This document shows positions 1 to 9,529 of a stretch of 64,000 bases of DNA, one piece after another. Position 1 is the first letter of the stretch. The number at the start of each line of letters is the position of its first letter. The DNA lies in the NCBI RefSeq assembly GCF_009498455.1, contig NZ_CP045644.1, positions 5,707,001-5,771,000 on the forward strand. The letters run 5' to 3'. Position numbers and translations under genes: made by a program. This DNA is from Variovorax paradoxus. Its GTDB lineage: Bacteria; Pseudomonadota; Gammaproteobacteria; Burkholderiales; Burkholderiaceae_C. The notes under the pieces were generated by a model that did not search any database, had not been told where the DNA came from, and worked only from the letters and a program-made list of their open reading frames with translations.

Positions 1-694
1 CGCAGCCTTCGGGGCTGATCACGGAGTAGATCGAGTACTGCAACATCACGAGCTGGTCGCCGACCGAAATGGCCAGCGCGCCGCCCGAACCGCCTTCACC
101 GATGATGGTGACGATGATGGGTACCTCGAGCTGCGCCATCTCGAAGATGTTGCGGCCGATGGCTTCCGACTGACCGCGCTCTTCCGCGTCGATGCCGGGG
201 TAGGCACCGGGCGTGTCCACGAAGGTGAACACCGGCAGCTTGAATTTTTCGGCCGTCTTCATGAGGCGCAGCGCCTTGCGGTAGCCCTCGGGCTTGCTCA
301 TGCCGAAGTTGCGCGCGGTGCGCTCCTTCGTGTCGCGGCCCTTCTGGTGACCCAGCACCATGCAGGGCACGCCGTTGAAGCGCGCCAAGCCACCGACGAT
401 CGACAGGTCGTCCGAGAAATGACGGTCACCATGCAGCTCGACGAAGTCAGTGAAGATTTCGTTGACGTAGTCGAGCGTGTACGGGCGTTCCGGATGCCGC
501 GCGATCTTGGTGATCTGCCAGGGCGTCAGGTCGCTGTAGATGTCCTTGGTGAGCTGCTGGCTTTTCTTGCCAAGCTGATCGATTTCTTCCGAGATGTCGA
601 CCGCCGATTCGGTCTGTACATAGCGCAGTTCTTCGATTTTTGTTTCGAGTTCAGCAATGGGCTGCTCGAAGTCGAGGAAGGTTCGTTTCGCCAA
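1..694 (-). CDS. accA: Acetyl-CoA carboxylase carboxyltransferase subunit alpha (partial, C-terminus outside window)
   Basis: This is the alpha subunit of the carboxyltransferase half of acetyl-CoA carboxylase, which with AccD moves CO2 from carboxybiotin to acetyl-CoA to give malonyl-CoA for fatty acid synthesis in the cytosol. About 231 of the usual ~320 residues are in the window. The protein begins [20 protein letters not shown], has the HGDRHF segment, the [10 protein letters not shown] loop and the [10 protein letters not shown] oxyanion-type loop near the window edge. The start is a TTG at 694: an AGGAGA Shine-Dalgarno (700-705) lies 5 bases upstream and the family N-terminus begins exactly there. 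It is the last gene of a leftward cysS-glycosylase-accA run, 18 bp after the glycosylase stop. Confidence 0.95.
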   Translation of the reverse strand, partial: MAKRTFLDFEQPIAELETKIEELRYVQTESAVDISEEIDQLGKKSQQLTKDIYSDLTPWQITKIARHPERPYTLDYVNEIFTDFVELHGDRHFSDDLSIVGGLARFNGVPCMVLGHQKGRDTKERTARNFGMSKPEGYRKALRLMKTAEKFKLPVFTFVDTPGAYPGIDAEERGQSEAIGRNIFEMAQLEVPIIVTIIGEGGSGGALAISVGDQLVMLQYSIYSVISPEGC

Positions 695-712
695 CGTCTT
701 CTCCTGTTTTGT

Positions 713-1380
713 TCAATATGCGACCGGCACGGGGTCCAGCGATCGCCAAATATACCAAGTCGCCACGCTGCAATACGGCGCCCAGGCCACGGCGACGTCA
801 CGGGCATCGCTGCGGCTGACCGGGTCGCCCGAAAAATAATTCACGCTGATGCCATTGAGCAGGCCCTGGTCGTCGACCGGCAGCACGTTCGGGCGCATCA
901 GGTGGAAGATGAGGAACATCTCGGCAGTCCAGCGGCTGATGCCGCGGATGGCCACGAGTTCTTCGATGATGAGCTCGTCCGACATGTCTTGCCAGCGGTC
1001 GACATGCACGGTGCCCGAATCGAAATTCAGGGCCAGGTCGACCAGGTACTCGATCTTGCGCGCCGACAGCCCGGCGCCGCGCATGTCGTCGACCTTGAGC
1101 TTGAGCACGTTGGCCGGCGTCAGCTTGCGCGGCAGCGTGGCGAACTTGTCCCAGGTCGTCTGCGCGGCCTTCACCGAGATCTGCTGGCCCACGATGCTGC
1201 GCGCCAGCGTGGTGAAGGCGTCGCCGCGCGACTCGAGGCAGGCCTCGCCGAACTTCGGAATGAGCCGCTTCATCACGCGGTCTTTCTTGGCCAGGTGCTT
1301 GCAGGCTTCCTCCCAATAGTCCGGCGTGTAGATGCGCACGCTGGTCTGCTGGGTTGCGGGTACGGGGTTGGTCGTTCCGT

Positions 1381-1384
<4 letters not shown>
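713..1384 (-). CDS. DNA-3-methyladenine glycosylase (AlkA/HhH-GPD family)
   Basis: A 223-residue base-excision repair glycosylase that should remove alkylated purines from DNA. The HhH-GPD core is visible: a [18 protein letters not shown] helix, a helix-hairpin-helix around [13 protein letters not shown], and the LPVDDQG segment near residues 169-174, whose aspartate (D171 or D172) lines up with the catalytic Asp of AlkA. It lacks the N-terminal domain of E. coli AlkA, so it is the short bacterial type. The GTG start at 1384 overlaps the cysS stop (GTGA), which implies translational coupling. The reading frame stays open further upstream, but that part is antisense-like sequence inside cysS and is not used. 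Function by family; exact substrate range unknown. Confidence 0.88.
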
Positions 1385-2757
<1,373 letters not shown>

Positions 2758-2864
2758 GGGACTCGGAAAGCGTTGATTCGCGCACGTGCGGTACGGGCGA
2801 GCAACGGTGTATTTCAGGGGTGACGGGGGGCGTGGCTACGAGGGGTTCGACGTGGCCCCTCGGC

Positions 2865-2870
2865 TACAAT
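2865..2870 (+). promoter_or_regulatory. Possible -10 box upstream of the TPR gene
   Basis: TACAAT, a common Burkholderiales -10 hexamer, 80 bp before the TPR start. No good -35 lies 16-18 bp upstream, so this is only a candidate; transcription would start near 2877. Confidence 0.35.
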
Positions 2871-2949
2871 GCGACGCAGTATAAACGGCTGCCGCCGCGC
2901 AGCACCCGGGTGTTCTCCAGGCCCGCTCCCCCCATCCTGCCGAGACTTC

Positions 2950-3540
2950 ATGAAGCACGCCGTGTTCTCCAAACTCCCCCTCGCCTTTGCACTGCTGTTC
3001 GGTCTGTGGGGCTTTGCCGCGCACGCCAACGACTACGACGACGTCAACCTGTTGCTGCGCCAGGGCAAGGCCGCCGAGGCGCTCGCCAAGGCCGACACCT
3101 ACATCGCCGGCAAGCCGCGCGACCCGCAGATGCGTTTCCTGCGGGGCGTGATCCTCACCGAGCAGAACAAGGCCGCCGAGGCGATCACCGCGTTCACGCA
3201 GCTCACGCAAGACTTCCCGGAACTGCCCGAGCCCTACAACAACCTCGCGGCGCTGTACGCCTCGCAGAGCAAGTTCGACCAGGCCCGCGCCGCGCTCGAA
3301 ACCGCGCTCAAGCTCAGCCCCAACTACGCCACCGCGCACGAAAACCTCGGCGACGTGTACGCACGCCTGGCAGCCCAGGAATACCAGCGCGCCCAGCAGT
3401 TCGCCACCACCAACGCAAGCGTGGCGCCCAAGCTCTCGCTGATCCGCCAGATCTTCACGCCCAAGGCCGCGGCCGACGCGGCCGTGCTGCCGGCGGCGCC
3501 GCCCGAGGTGCGCAAGCCTGTGGGCCGTACGACGAAGTAA
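2950..3540 (+). CDS. Exported tetratricopeptide-repeat protein
   Basis: A 196-residue protein with a cleavable signal peptide (MKHAVFSKLPLAFALLFGLWGFAAHA, cut before NDYDD) followed by about three TPR units between residues 28 and 135. Recognisable helices include LLLRQGKAAEALAKADTYI, NNLAALYASQSKFDQARAAL and ENLGDVYARLAAQEYQRA. TPRs usually scaffold protein-protein contacts, so it probably works in the periplasm as an assembly or peptidoglycan-associated factor; the partner cannot be told from sequence. The ATG at 2950 is chosen because the signal peptide starts there; an in-frame ATG at 2869 would add a non-signal-like leader. It is followed on the same strand by two cyclophilins. Confidence 0.85.
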   Translation: MKHAVFSKLPLAFALLFGLWGFAAHANDYDDVNLLLRQGKAAEALAKADTYIAGKPRDPQMRFLRGVILTEQNKAAEAITAFTQLTQDFPELPEPYNNLAALYASQSKFDQARAALETALKLSPNYATAHENLGDVYARLAAQEYQRAQQFATTNASVAPKLSLIRQIFTPKAAADAAVLPAAPPEVRKPVGRTTK

Positions 3541-3637
3541 CCACCTCTTGCAATCCGGTGGTGCGCACACAGTTGCCTCCCAACCTGCGCCATCGCAGGC
3601 CCACTGCCCTCCCCTCCACCCGCACACGGAGCCTCAT

Positions 3638-4234
3638 TTGACGACCTCTGCACTTTCCCGTTTCAGCCGCCGCGGCGCCCTTGCCCTGGCTGCCGCCCTG
3701 GCCTTCGGTGCCGCCGCCGGCGCGCACGCCCAGCAGGCCGCGCCGCGCGTCAAGCTCGCTACCTCGGCGGGTGACATCGTGGTCGAGCTCGATGCGGCCA
3801 AGGCCCCCAAGACGGTCGAAAACTTTTTGCAGTACGTCAAGGACAAGCACTACGACGGCACGGTGTTCCACCGCGTCATCGACGGCTTCATGATCCAGGG
3901 CGGCGGCTTCACGGCCGACCTGCAGCAAAAGCCCACGCGCCCGCCGATCCCGCTCGAGGCCAACAACGGCCTGAAGAACGACAAGTACACGATCGCGATG
4001 GCCCGCACCGGCAACCCGAATTCGGCCACCTCGCAGTTCTTCATCAACGTGAAGAACAACGACTCGCTGAACGCACCCAACCCCGACGGCTACGGCTACA
4101 CCGTGTTCGGCAAGGTCGTCGCCGGGACCGACGTGGTCGACAAGATCCGCGCCGTGCAGACCGGCAACAAGGGCGGCATGCAGAACGTGCCCGTCGAAAC
4201 CCTCACCATCAAGTCCGCCACGCTGGCGAAGTAA
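3638..4234 (+). CDS. Periplasmic cyclophilin-type peptidyl-prolyl cis-trans isomerase
   Basis: A 198-residue cyclophilin that should catalyse Xaa-Pro isomerisation of exported proteins. A TTG start at 3638 is preferred: GGAG lies 6 bases upstream and the next residues form a signal peptide with a twin-arginine-like [22 protein letters not shown] run. An in-frame upstream ATG would bury the signal. The mature part shows the family fold: [15 protein letters not shown], the [15 protein letters not shown] active-site loop with its Arg, and [10 protein letters not shown]. It is paralogous to the next gene, 23 bp downstream, which lacks the signal, so the pair looks like a tandem duplication split between periplasm and cytoplasm. 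Confidence 0.92.
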   Translation: MTTSALSRFSRRGALALAAALAFGAAAGAHAQQAAPRVKLATSAGDIVVELDAAKAPKTVENFLQYVKDKHYDGTVFHRVIDGFMIQGGGFTADLQQKPTRPPIPLEANNGLKNDKYTIAMARTGNPNSATSQFFINVKNNDSLNAPNPDGYGYTVFGKVVAGTDVVDKIRAVQTGNKGGMQNVPVETLTIKSATLAK

Positions 4235-4257
4235 ATTTCCGTAGAAGGAGCTATCCC

Positions 4258-4770
4258 ATGAGCAATCCCCAAGTCGAACTGCACATCAAGAACTACGGCG
4301 TCATCACGCTCGAACTCGACGCCGAAAAGGCACCGAAGTCGGCCGCCAACTTCATCGAGTACGTGAAGAAGGGCCACTACGACAACACGGTGTTCCACCG
4401 CGTGATCCCCGGCTTCATGGTGCAAGGCGGCGGTTTCGAGCCCGGCATGAGGCAAAAGCCCACCGGCGCCGAGATCGAGAACGAAGCCAACAACGGCCTC
4501 AAGAACGCCAACTACACCGTGGCCATGGCCCGCACGAGCGCACCGCACTCGGCCACCGCCCAGTTCTTCATCAACGTGGCCGACAACGGCTTCCTGAACC
4601 ACACCGCCCCTTCGGCCCAGGGCTGGGGTTACGCGGTGTTCGGCAAGGTCACGGGCGGCACCGATGTCGTCGACAAGATCAAGGCCGTCAAGACGGGCCG
4701 CAAGGGCTTCCATGACGACGTGCCGCTCGAAGACGTCGTGATCGAAAAGGCCGTTGTCACCGCCGAATGA
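4258..4770 (+). CDS. ppiB: Cytoplasmic cyclophilin-type peptidyl-prolyl isomerase B
   Basis: A 170-residue cyclophilin without a signal peptide, matching PpiB, which catalyses prolyl isomerisation in the cytosol. The [19 protein letters not shown] loop holds the catalytic Arg, and [13 protein letters not shown] and [15 protein letters not shown] are the standard later motifs. A clear AGAAGGAG Shine-Dalgarno precedes the ATG at 4258. Located between its exported paralogue and lpxH, an order (ppiB then lpxH) seen in many beta- and gammaproteobacteria; lpxH follows after only 25 bp, so the genes are likely co-transcribed. Confidence 0.96.
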   Translation: MSNPQVELHIKNYGVITLELDAEKAPKSAANFIEYVKKGHYDNTVFHRVIPGFMVQGGGFEPGMRQKPTGAEIENEANNGLKNANYTVAMARTSAPHSATAQFFINVADNGFLNHTAPSAQGWGYAVFGKVTGGTDVVDKIKAVKTGRKGFHDDVPLEDVVIEKAVVTAE

Positions 4771-4795
4771 CACGCTTCAGGCACGGCGGCGCGGC

Positions 4796-5572
4796 ATGAC
4801 CCCGATGGCGAACCCGGCTTTCTCCGAGCTGGTGGCGCCGCCCGCGTGGCGCACCGTCGACCTGATCTCCGACCTGCACTTGCAGGCCAGCGAACTGGCC
4901 ACCTTCGAGGCCTGGCAGGGCTACCTGCAGACCACGCCGGCCGATGCACTGGTCATCCTCGGCGACCTGTTCGAGGTGTGGGTGGGCGACGATGCCGCCG
5001 ACCAGCCGGGCTTCGAGGCGCAATGCGTCGAGTTGCTCCAGCGCGCGGCGCAACGCATGCCCGTGTTCTTCATGCACGGCAACCGCGACTTCCTCGTCGG
5101 CAAGGCCTTTGCCGCGCAGTGCGGTCTCACGCTGCTCGACGACCCCACAGTGCTGGTGCTGCACGGCGAACGATGGCTGCTGAGCCATGGCGACGCCCTC
5201 TGCCTCGACGACACCGAATACCTCCAGTTTCGCGCCCAGGTGCGCACGCCCGAATGGCAGGCCGCGTTCCTCGCGCGCCCGCTCGAAGAACGCCGCGCGC
5301 TCGCCCGCGCCATCCGCACGCAAAGCGAAGACCGCAAGCGCGACCCTTCGGCCCTCTGGGCCGACGTCGACGCCAACGCCGCGCGCGAATGGCTGCAGCG
5401 TGCGGGCGCCAGCGCGCTGATCCACGGCCACACCCACCGCCCCGCCGTGCACGACCTGGGCCACGGCCTGCGTCGCATCGTGCTCAGCGACTGGGACGTC
5501 GCCGCCCATCCGCCGCGTGCGCAATTGCTTTGCCTCTCGGCCGCCGGCGCGCAGCGCGTCGACCTGCGCTAG
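4796..5572 (+). CDS. lpxH: UDP-2,3-diacylglucosamine pyrophosphatase
   Basis: A 258-residue metallophosphoesterase of lipid A synthesis that splits UDP-2,3-diacylglucosamine into lipid X and UMP at the inner membrane. The five metal-binding motifs are visible: DLISDLHLQ (D26, H28), VILGDLFEVWVGDD, MHGNRDFLVG, LSHGDALCLDD and LIHGHTHRPAVH. Two starts are possible, ATG 4796 and ATG 4805; neither has a strong Shine-Dalgarno. The first is used because it sits closer to ppiB and adds only three residues. The frame extends back into ppiB, which is not credible as coding. Size is slightly above the usual 240 because of the N-terminal 15 residues. Confidence 0.94.
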   Translation: MTPMANPAFSELVAPPAWRTVDLISDLHLQASELATFEAWQGYLQTTPADALVILGDLFEVWVGDDAADQPGFEAQCVELLQRAAQRMPVFFMHGNRDFLVGKAFAAQCGLTLLDDPTVLVLHGERWLLSHGDALCLDDTEYLQFRAQVRTPEWQAAFLARPLEERRALARAIRTQSEDRKRDPSALWADVDANAAREWLQRAGASALIHGHTHRPAVHDLGHGLRRIVLSDWDVAAHPPRAQLLCLSAAGAQRVDLR

Positions 5573-5587
5573 GCGCACCGCCCGCCG

Positions 5588-6379
5588 ATGTTCAAGTGGC
5601 TGCGCCGGCTGCGCACCCTGCCCCCGATTCCCGACGCCGCCTGGCGCGCCACGCTCGCGCGCTACGCTTTCCTCGGCGAACTGCCGCCCGCAGACCAACT
5701 GCAGCTGCGCACGCTGGCGGCCGAGTTCCTGCGCGACAAGGAATTCCACGGCACGCAAGGCTTCGTCATCACCGACGAGGTCGCACTGGCCATCGCGGCG
5801 CAGGCCGTGCTGCCGGTGCTGCACTTGAAGGACGGGCTCGACTGGTACGACGATTTCGTCGGCATCGTGGTGCATCCGTCCGAAGTGGTGGCGCCGCGCA
5901 AGGTCGTCGATGACGCCCTCGTCGTGCACGAGTACGAAGAGGTCGTCGCCGGCGAGGCGATGGACCAGGGCCCCGTGATGCTCAGCTGGCAGGACGTGCT
6001 CGCGAGCAGCGTCACCAGTGAGGGTGGCTACAACGTCGTGATCCACGAGTTCGCCCACAAGATCGACATGCGCAACGGCATCGCCGATGGCTGTCCGCCG
6101 CTGCCGGCCGGCTTCATGGGCCGGCGCAGTGCGCGCGAGGCCCGCGCAGCCTGGCTGGCGGTGCTGCAGCCGGCTTACGACGACTTTCGCGAGAAGACCA
6201 TCCTCGCCGAGCGCTTCGGCGTCGAGCCGCCCTGGCTCGACGACTACGGCGCAACCTCGATCAGCGAATTCTTCGCGGTGGCCTGCGAGGCCTACTTCGT
6301 GAACCGGCCGAACTTCGCACGCGACTTTCCGCAGGTCCTCGCGTTGTTCGACGCATTTTTCCTTCCCGCGAAGTCCTGA
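5588..6379 (+). CDS. mtfA: MtfA-type zinc peptidase (M90 family)
   Basis: A 263-residue soluble zinc peptidase of the MtfA/YeeI family; E. coli MtfA binds and neutralises the glucose repressor Mlc. The zinc site is HEFAHK (H153, E154, H157) with the third ligand Glu near 227 in SISEFFAVACEAYF, and the catalytic-domain DDYGAT and WLDDYG segments are conserved. Length agrees with the family (about 265). Mlc itself need not exist here, so the physiological target is uncertain. It is the last plus-strand gene of the block beginning at 2950, 15 bp after lpxH, and ends ahead of a strong bidirectional terminator. Confidence 0.9.
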   Translation: MFKWLRRLRTLPPIPDAAWRATLARYAFLGELPPADQLQLRTLAAEFLRDKEFHGTQGFVITDEVALAIAAQAVLPVLHLKDGLDWYDDFVGIVVHPSEVVAPRKVVDDALVVHEYEEVVAGEAMDQGPVMLSWQDVLASSVTSEGGYNVVIHEFAHKIDMRNGIADGCPPLPAGFMGRRSAREARAAWLAVLQPAYDDFREKTILAERFGVEPPWLDDYGATSISEFFAVACEAYFVNRPNFARDFPQVLALFDAFFLPAKS

Positions 6380-6400
6380 ACTGACGCGGTTCGGACAAAG

Positions 6401-6429
6401 AAAAAGGCGCCTCGATGAGGCGCCTTTTT
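6401..6429. terminator. Bidirectional intrinsic terminator between mtfA and the DUF349 gene
   Basis: A perfect stem AAGGCGCCTC / GAGGCGCCTT with a 3-base GAT loop, flanked by an A-run on the left and a T-run on the right, so it ends transcription in both directions. It lies between two convergent genes. Confidence 0.9.
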
Positions 6430-6463
6430 CATGGATGCGGCTGCATCGCCGCATTGCTCTGTC

Positions 6464-9340
6464 TTACTTGCGCAGCAGCGCTTTCAGCGCGTTCTGCAGA
6501 CGGCGCGCGGTGGCGGCGTCGTGCGCAGCAGCGAGCACCTTGCCGGCGTCCTGGCCCCAGGTCTGGGCCGGCGTCGGGTCGCCGCGCTTCGTCAGCAGCT
6601 TGAGCTGCAGCGCGCGGCGTGCGTCGAGTTGCTCGGCGGGCGTCGGCACTTCGGCTGCCATTTCGAGGCGCAGCAGCGCTTCGGCGGCATCGCTCGTGGC
6701 AGCGGTCGGTGCGGCACCCACGGCCTGCGACCACTGGCTGCGCACGGCCGGCGTCACTGCACGACCCAGTTCCTGCGCGCTCGGCAGACGGGCGGCGTCG
6801 CGCTGCTCCCAGGCGCCGAGCACCTGCGTGAGCGCCTCGCCATGGGCCTGCGCGGCCAGCTTGCGCAGCGCAAAGTCGGCGCGCTCGAGCGCTTCGCGCT
6901 GCGCACGGAAGGCGGCATCGCCCAGGCGCGGGCCGCGGTCTTCGCGCGGCGGACGGTCGCCGAAACGGCCACCGCCACCGGGCGCGCCGCGATCGCCACC
7001 GCGGGCATCGGGGCGCGGGCCGCCACGGTCGTTCGGGCGGCCAGGGCCGCCGGCACCGGGACGGCCAGCGTCGCGTCGATCGCCGAAACGGCCCGTGCCG
7101 CGAGCGGCTGGTGCGGCTTCGCCCTTCTTGCTGCTGGGCCGATCGTCGCCACGCATGGCCACCACAGGCTTGGGTGCGGGCTTCGGCGGCGCGGCCGGTG
7201 CGGGCGCCGGGCTGTCGACGCTGGCGGCCTCGCCAGCTTCGTGTGCGGTGCTGTCGCTGCGGGCCGAGGCATCGGCACCGTCTGCGGGTGCGACCAGATC
7301 GGGCGCATCGGCCGCTGCCGCCGCGGGTGCGGACGGCGTGGCTTCGGCATCGCTCGAACCCGGCGTCTGCTCGGCGCTTTCACCGAACTCGGCGGCGGCC
7401 TGGCCGGGGGCTTCGACACCGGTCGCGCCGACCGCGGGGCCGTCGCTCGTGGTGGCAGGCGCCGGTGCGGGCGCAGGTGCCCGCGCAGGCGCTTCACCGC
7501 GCAGCGCGGCTTCGAGGCCGGCGATGGCGGCACGGATCTTCTGTGCGTCGCCACCGGCATTGGCCGCATCGAGCGCCTTGGACGCGTCGAGCACATAGCG
7601 ATCGTGCTCGCTCATGGCCGACGACGCCTTCTCGCGCTCGGCGGTCTTGCGGTTGAAGGCTTCGTCGATGGGCGCGCGGAAGGCGTCCCACAGCTTCTGT
7701 TCGTGACGGCGGTCGAGCGGCACGCTCTGCGCCTCGGCCTGCCAGCGCTGCTGCAGCGCCTTCACGGCGTCGATGCGCAGCATCGGCTGGGCGCCCAGTT
7801 CGGTGGCTTCAGCGATCATGGCCTGGCGGCGCTCGACGCTCGCCTTCTGTGCCGTTTCGAACGGGGCACGGGCGGCGCCGAAGGCTTCGTTCCACAGCGG
7901 TTGCAGCTCGGCGAACACCTTCTCGCCCACGTGGCCGGCATCGCGCCAGCGGTCGGCGAACTGGTGCAACGCGCGGTTGTGCGCCTTCAGGTCGGTGGCG
8001 CCGGCATGCTCGGCAGCCCAGGCCTTGACCTCTTCGATCAGCGCGACACGCAGGCCGCGGTGCTCGGCGGCATCGGCGCGCACCTTCTCGAGCCACGCCT
8101 CGACGACCTTGTGGGCTTCGTTGCAGGCTTCGTCGAAACGCTTCCACAGCGCGTGGTTCGGCACGCCGCCCTGGTCGGCCTGCTTCCACTGGTCGCGCAG
8201 GGCGCGCAGGGTTTCCTGCATCTTGCGGCCACCGAGGGCCTGGCCTTCGGGGCGCTTGAGCAGGCCTTCGGCCTTGGCGACGAGGTCTTCGCGGACCTTG
8301 TCGGCGCTCCAGCGCTGCCAGCCTTCGAGTTCGCCGGCGGCGACCAGTGCAGCGTGCACACGGGCTTCGAGCGGCGCGTCGACCAGCTTGCCGTGCTCCT
8401 TGAGCACGGCGCGCAGTGCCGCGGCGGCGCCGGCACTGGCCTTGCCGTGGCCTTCGGCGGTTTCCTGTTCGAGCTTGGCGAGGGCGGCCTGCACGGCGTC
8501 TTGCGCCGCAGCGCGCACGGCCGGGTCAACCTTGGGTGCGGCGGGGCGTGCGGGTGCGGCGGCCTTGGGCGCCACCACTTCGCCGCGTGCGGCGCGCAGT
8601 TCGTCGGCCCAGACAGGCACGGGCGGCAGCGGTGCGGCGGCATCGGCCGCGGCGGCAATCGCCTGCGCCAGCGCGCCGTGGAACGAGTCGGACACCACGA
8701 GCAGCTGCGACTTGGAGGCGTCGAGCTGTGGTGCGAACTTGGCGTCGAGGCTGTTCCAGTTGGCATCGGCCACGATGTCGGCAGCCTGCTGCTGCCAGTG
8801 GGTCACGTCGGCGCGCAGCGATTCCTCGGCGGCCTGGGCGTCTTTCCAGCCCTTGGTGGACAGCACTTCAAAGCGCTGCGCCAGCAAGACGGCGGCTTCG
8901 CGGTGGACCTGCGCGCGGTGCTGCAGGTCTTCGATACCCTTGACGCGCTCGGCCAGCTGGGCCTTGAGGCCAGCCAGCGGTTCGCGCGACAGCGGCGCGC
9001 CGGCCTTGGCGGCGTCACGCTGCCAAGCCAGTGCGTCGGCGATGTTGAGCTTGGACTGGGCCAGCAGCGTCTCGGCCTTTTGCGCCCATTCGGCGGCAAT
9101 GGCCTCCTGGCCCTTGGCGCGTTTGATTTCGTCGAGTTTTTCGCGCAGCAGGCGCGCCGCGCCCTTGTCGCGGCCGCTCAATTCCTTGAAGACCTCTTGC
9201 ATCTGCTCGGACGTGGGGTTGCCCGCGAGCCAATCGCGGATGCGCGCGGAACGCTCGCCCGAGGTTGGCGCGGTGAAGGCGCCACCGGTGAGGGTGTCGA
9301 GGGCCTGGAGGTCGTGTGGCTTGGAAGAAGTAGAGGTCAC
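6464..9340 (-). CDS. Large DUF349-repeat protein with an Arg/Gly/Asp-rich tract
   Basis: A 958-residue, mostly helical protein with several DUF349 units (for example LRDQWKQADQGGVPNHALW, FADRWRDAGHVGEKVFAEL, LQQRWQAEAQSVPLDRRHE), a family of coiled-coil repeats of unknown biochemical role. Residues from about 610 to 720 are a Pro/Ala-rich linker, and about 745-805 is a strikingly Arg/Gly/Asp-rich, RGG-like stretch (DRGGPRPDARGGDRG and similar), followed by a short folded tail. It has no signal peptide, so a cytosolic scaffold or nucleic-acid-binding role is plausible. Start: GTG 9340 is preferred, giving VTSTSSKPHDLQ; a further in-frame GTG at 9397 would place a hairpin inside the coding region. 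Function not known. Confidence 0.85.
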   Translation of the reverse strand: MTSTSSKPHDLQALDTLTGGAFTAPTSGERSARIRDWLAGNPTSEQMQEVFKELSGRDKGAARLLREKLDEIKRAKGQEAIAAEWAQKAETLLAQSKLNIADALAWQRDAAKAGAPLSREPLAGLKAQLAERVKGIEDLQHRAQVHREAAVLLAQRFEVLSTKGWKDAQAAEESLRADVTHWQQQAADIVADANWNSLDAKFAPQLDASKSQLLVVSDSFHGALAQAIAAAADAAAPLPPVPVWADELRAARGEVVAPKAAAPARPAAPKVDPAVRAAAQDAVQAALAKLEQETAEGHGKASAGAAAALRAVLKEHGKLVDAPLEARVHAALVAAGELEGWQRWSADKVREDLVAKAEGLLKRPEGQALGGRKMQETLRALRDQWKQADQGGVPNHALWKRFDEACNEAHKVVEAWLEKVRADAAEHRGLRVALIEEVKAWAAEHAGATDLKAHNRALHQFADRWRDAGHVGEKVFAELQPLWNEAFGAARAPFETAQKASVERRQAMIAEATELGAQPMLRIDAVKALQQRWQAEAQSVPLDRRHEQKLWDAFRAPIDEAFNRKTAEREKASSAMSEHDRYVLDASKALDAANAGGDAQKIRAAIAGLEAALRGEAPARAPAPAPAPATTSDGPAVGATGVEAPGQAAAEFGESAEQTPGSSDAEATPSAPAAAAADAPDLVAPADGADASARSDSTAHEAGEAASVDSPAPAPAAPPKPAPKPVVAMRGDDRPSSKKGEAAPAARGTGRFGDRRDAGRPGAGGPGRPNDRGGPRPDARGGDRGAPGGGGRFGDRPPREDRGPRLGDAAFRAQREALERADFALRKLAAQAHGEALTQVLGAWEQRDAARLPSAQELGRAVTPAVRSQWSQAVGAAPTAATSDAAEALLRLEMAAEVPTPAEQLDARRALQLKLLTKRGDPTPAQTWGQDAGKVLAAAHDAATARRLQNALKALLRK

Positions 9341-9375
9341 TGCGCGAAATCGTTGTCTTGGTAGAGAAAGCGAAG

Positions 9376-9395
9376 GCGCCGGCAAAGGCCGGCGC
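9376..9395 (-). terminator. GC hairpin between the DUF748 and DUF349 genes
   Basis: Perfect 8-bp stem GCGCCGGC / GCCGGCGC with a 4-base loop. On the minus strand it is followed by a C/T-rich stretch rather than a true T-run, so it is a weak terminator or mRNA-stability hairpin behind the upstream gene. Confidence 0.5.
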
Positions 9396-9501
9396 ACATC
9401 GACATTTTCACCCAGTTGGCGAACGGCCCGCCGAATTCCGTATCGGAACCGCGGCGCGCACCGTTCGACGGGCTGGAAAGGGCCCGCTGGATATATGGCA
9501 A

Positions 9502-9527
9502 GGCGAGGCGAAAAGCCAAGCCCCGCC
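9502..9527 (-). terminator. Imperfect hairpin after the DUF748 stop
   Basis: GGCGAGGC / GCCCCGCC arms with one mismatch, starting 3 bp past the stop of the DUF748 gene. No clear T-run follows on the minus strand. It may end or stabilise that transcript together with the hairpin at 9376-9395. Confidence 0.35.
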
Positions 9528-9529
9528 GG

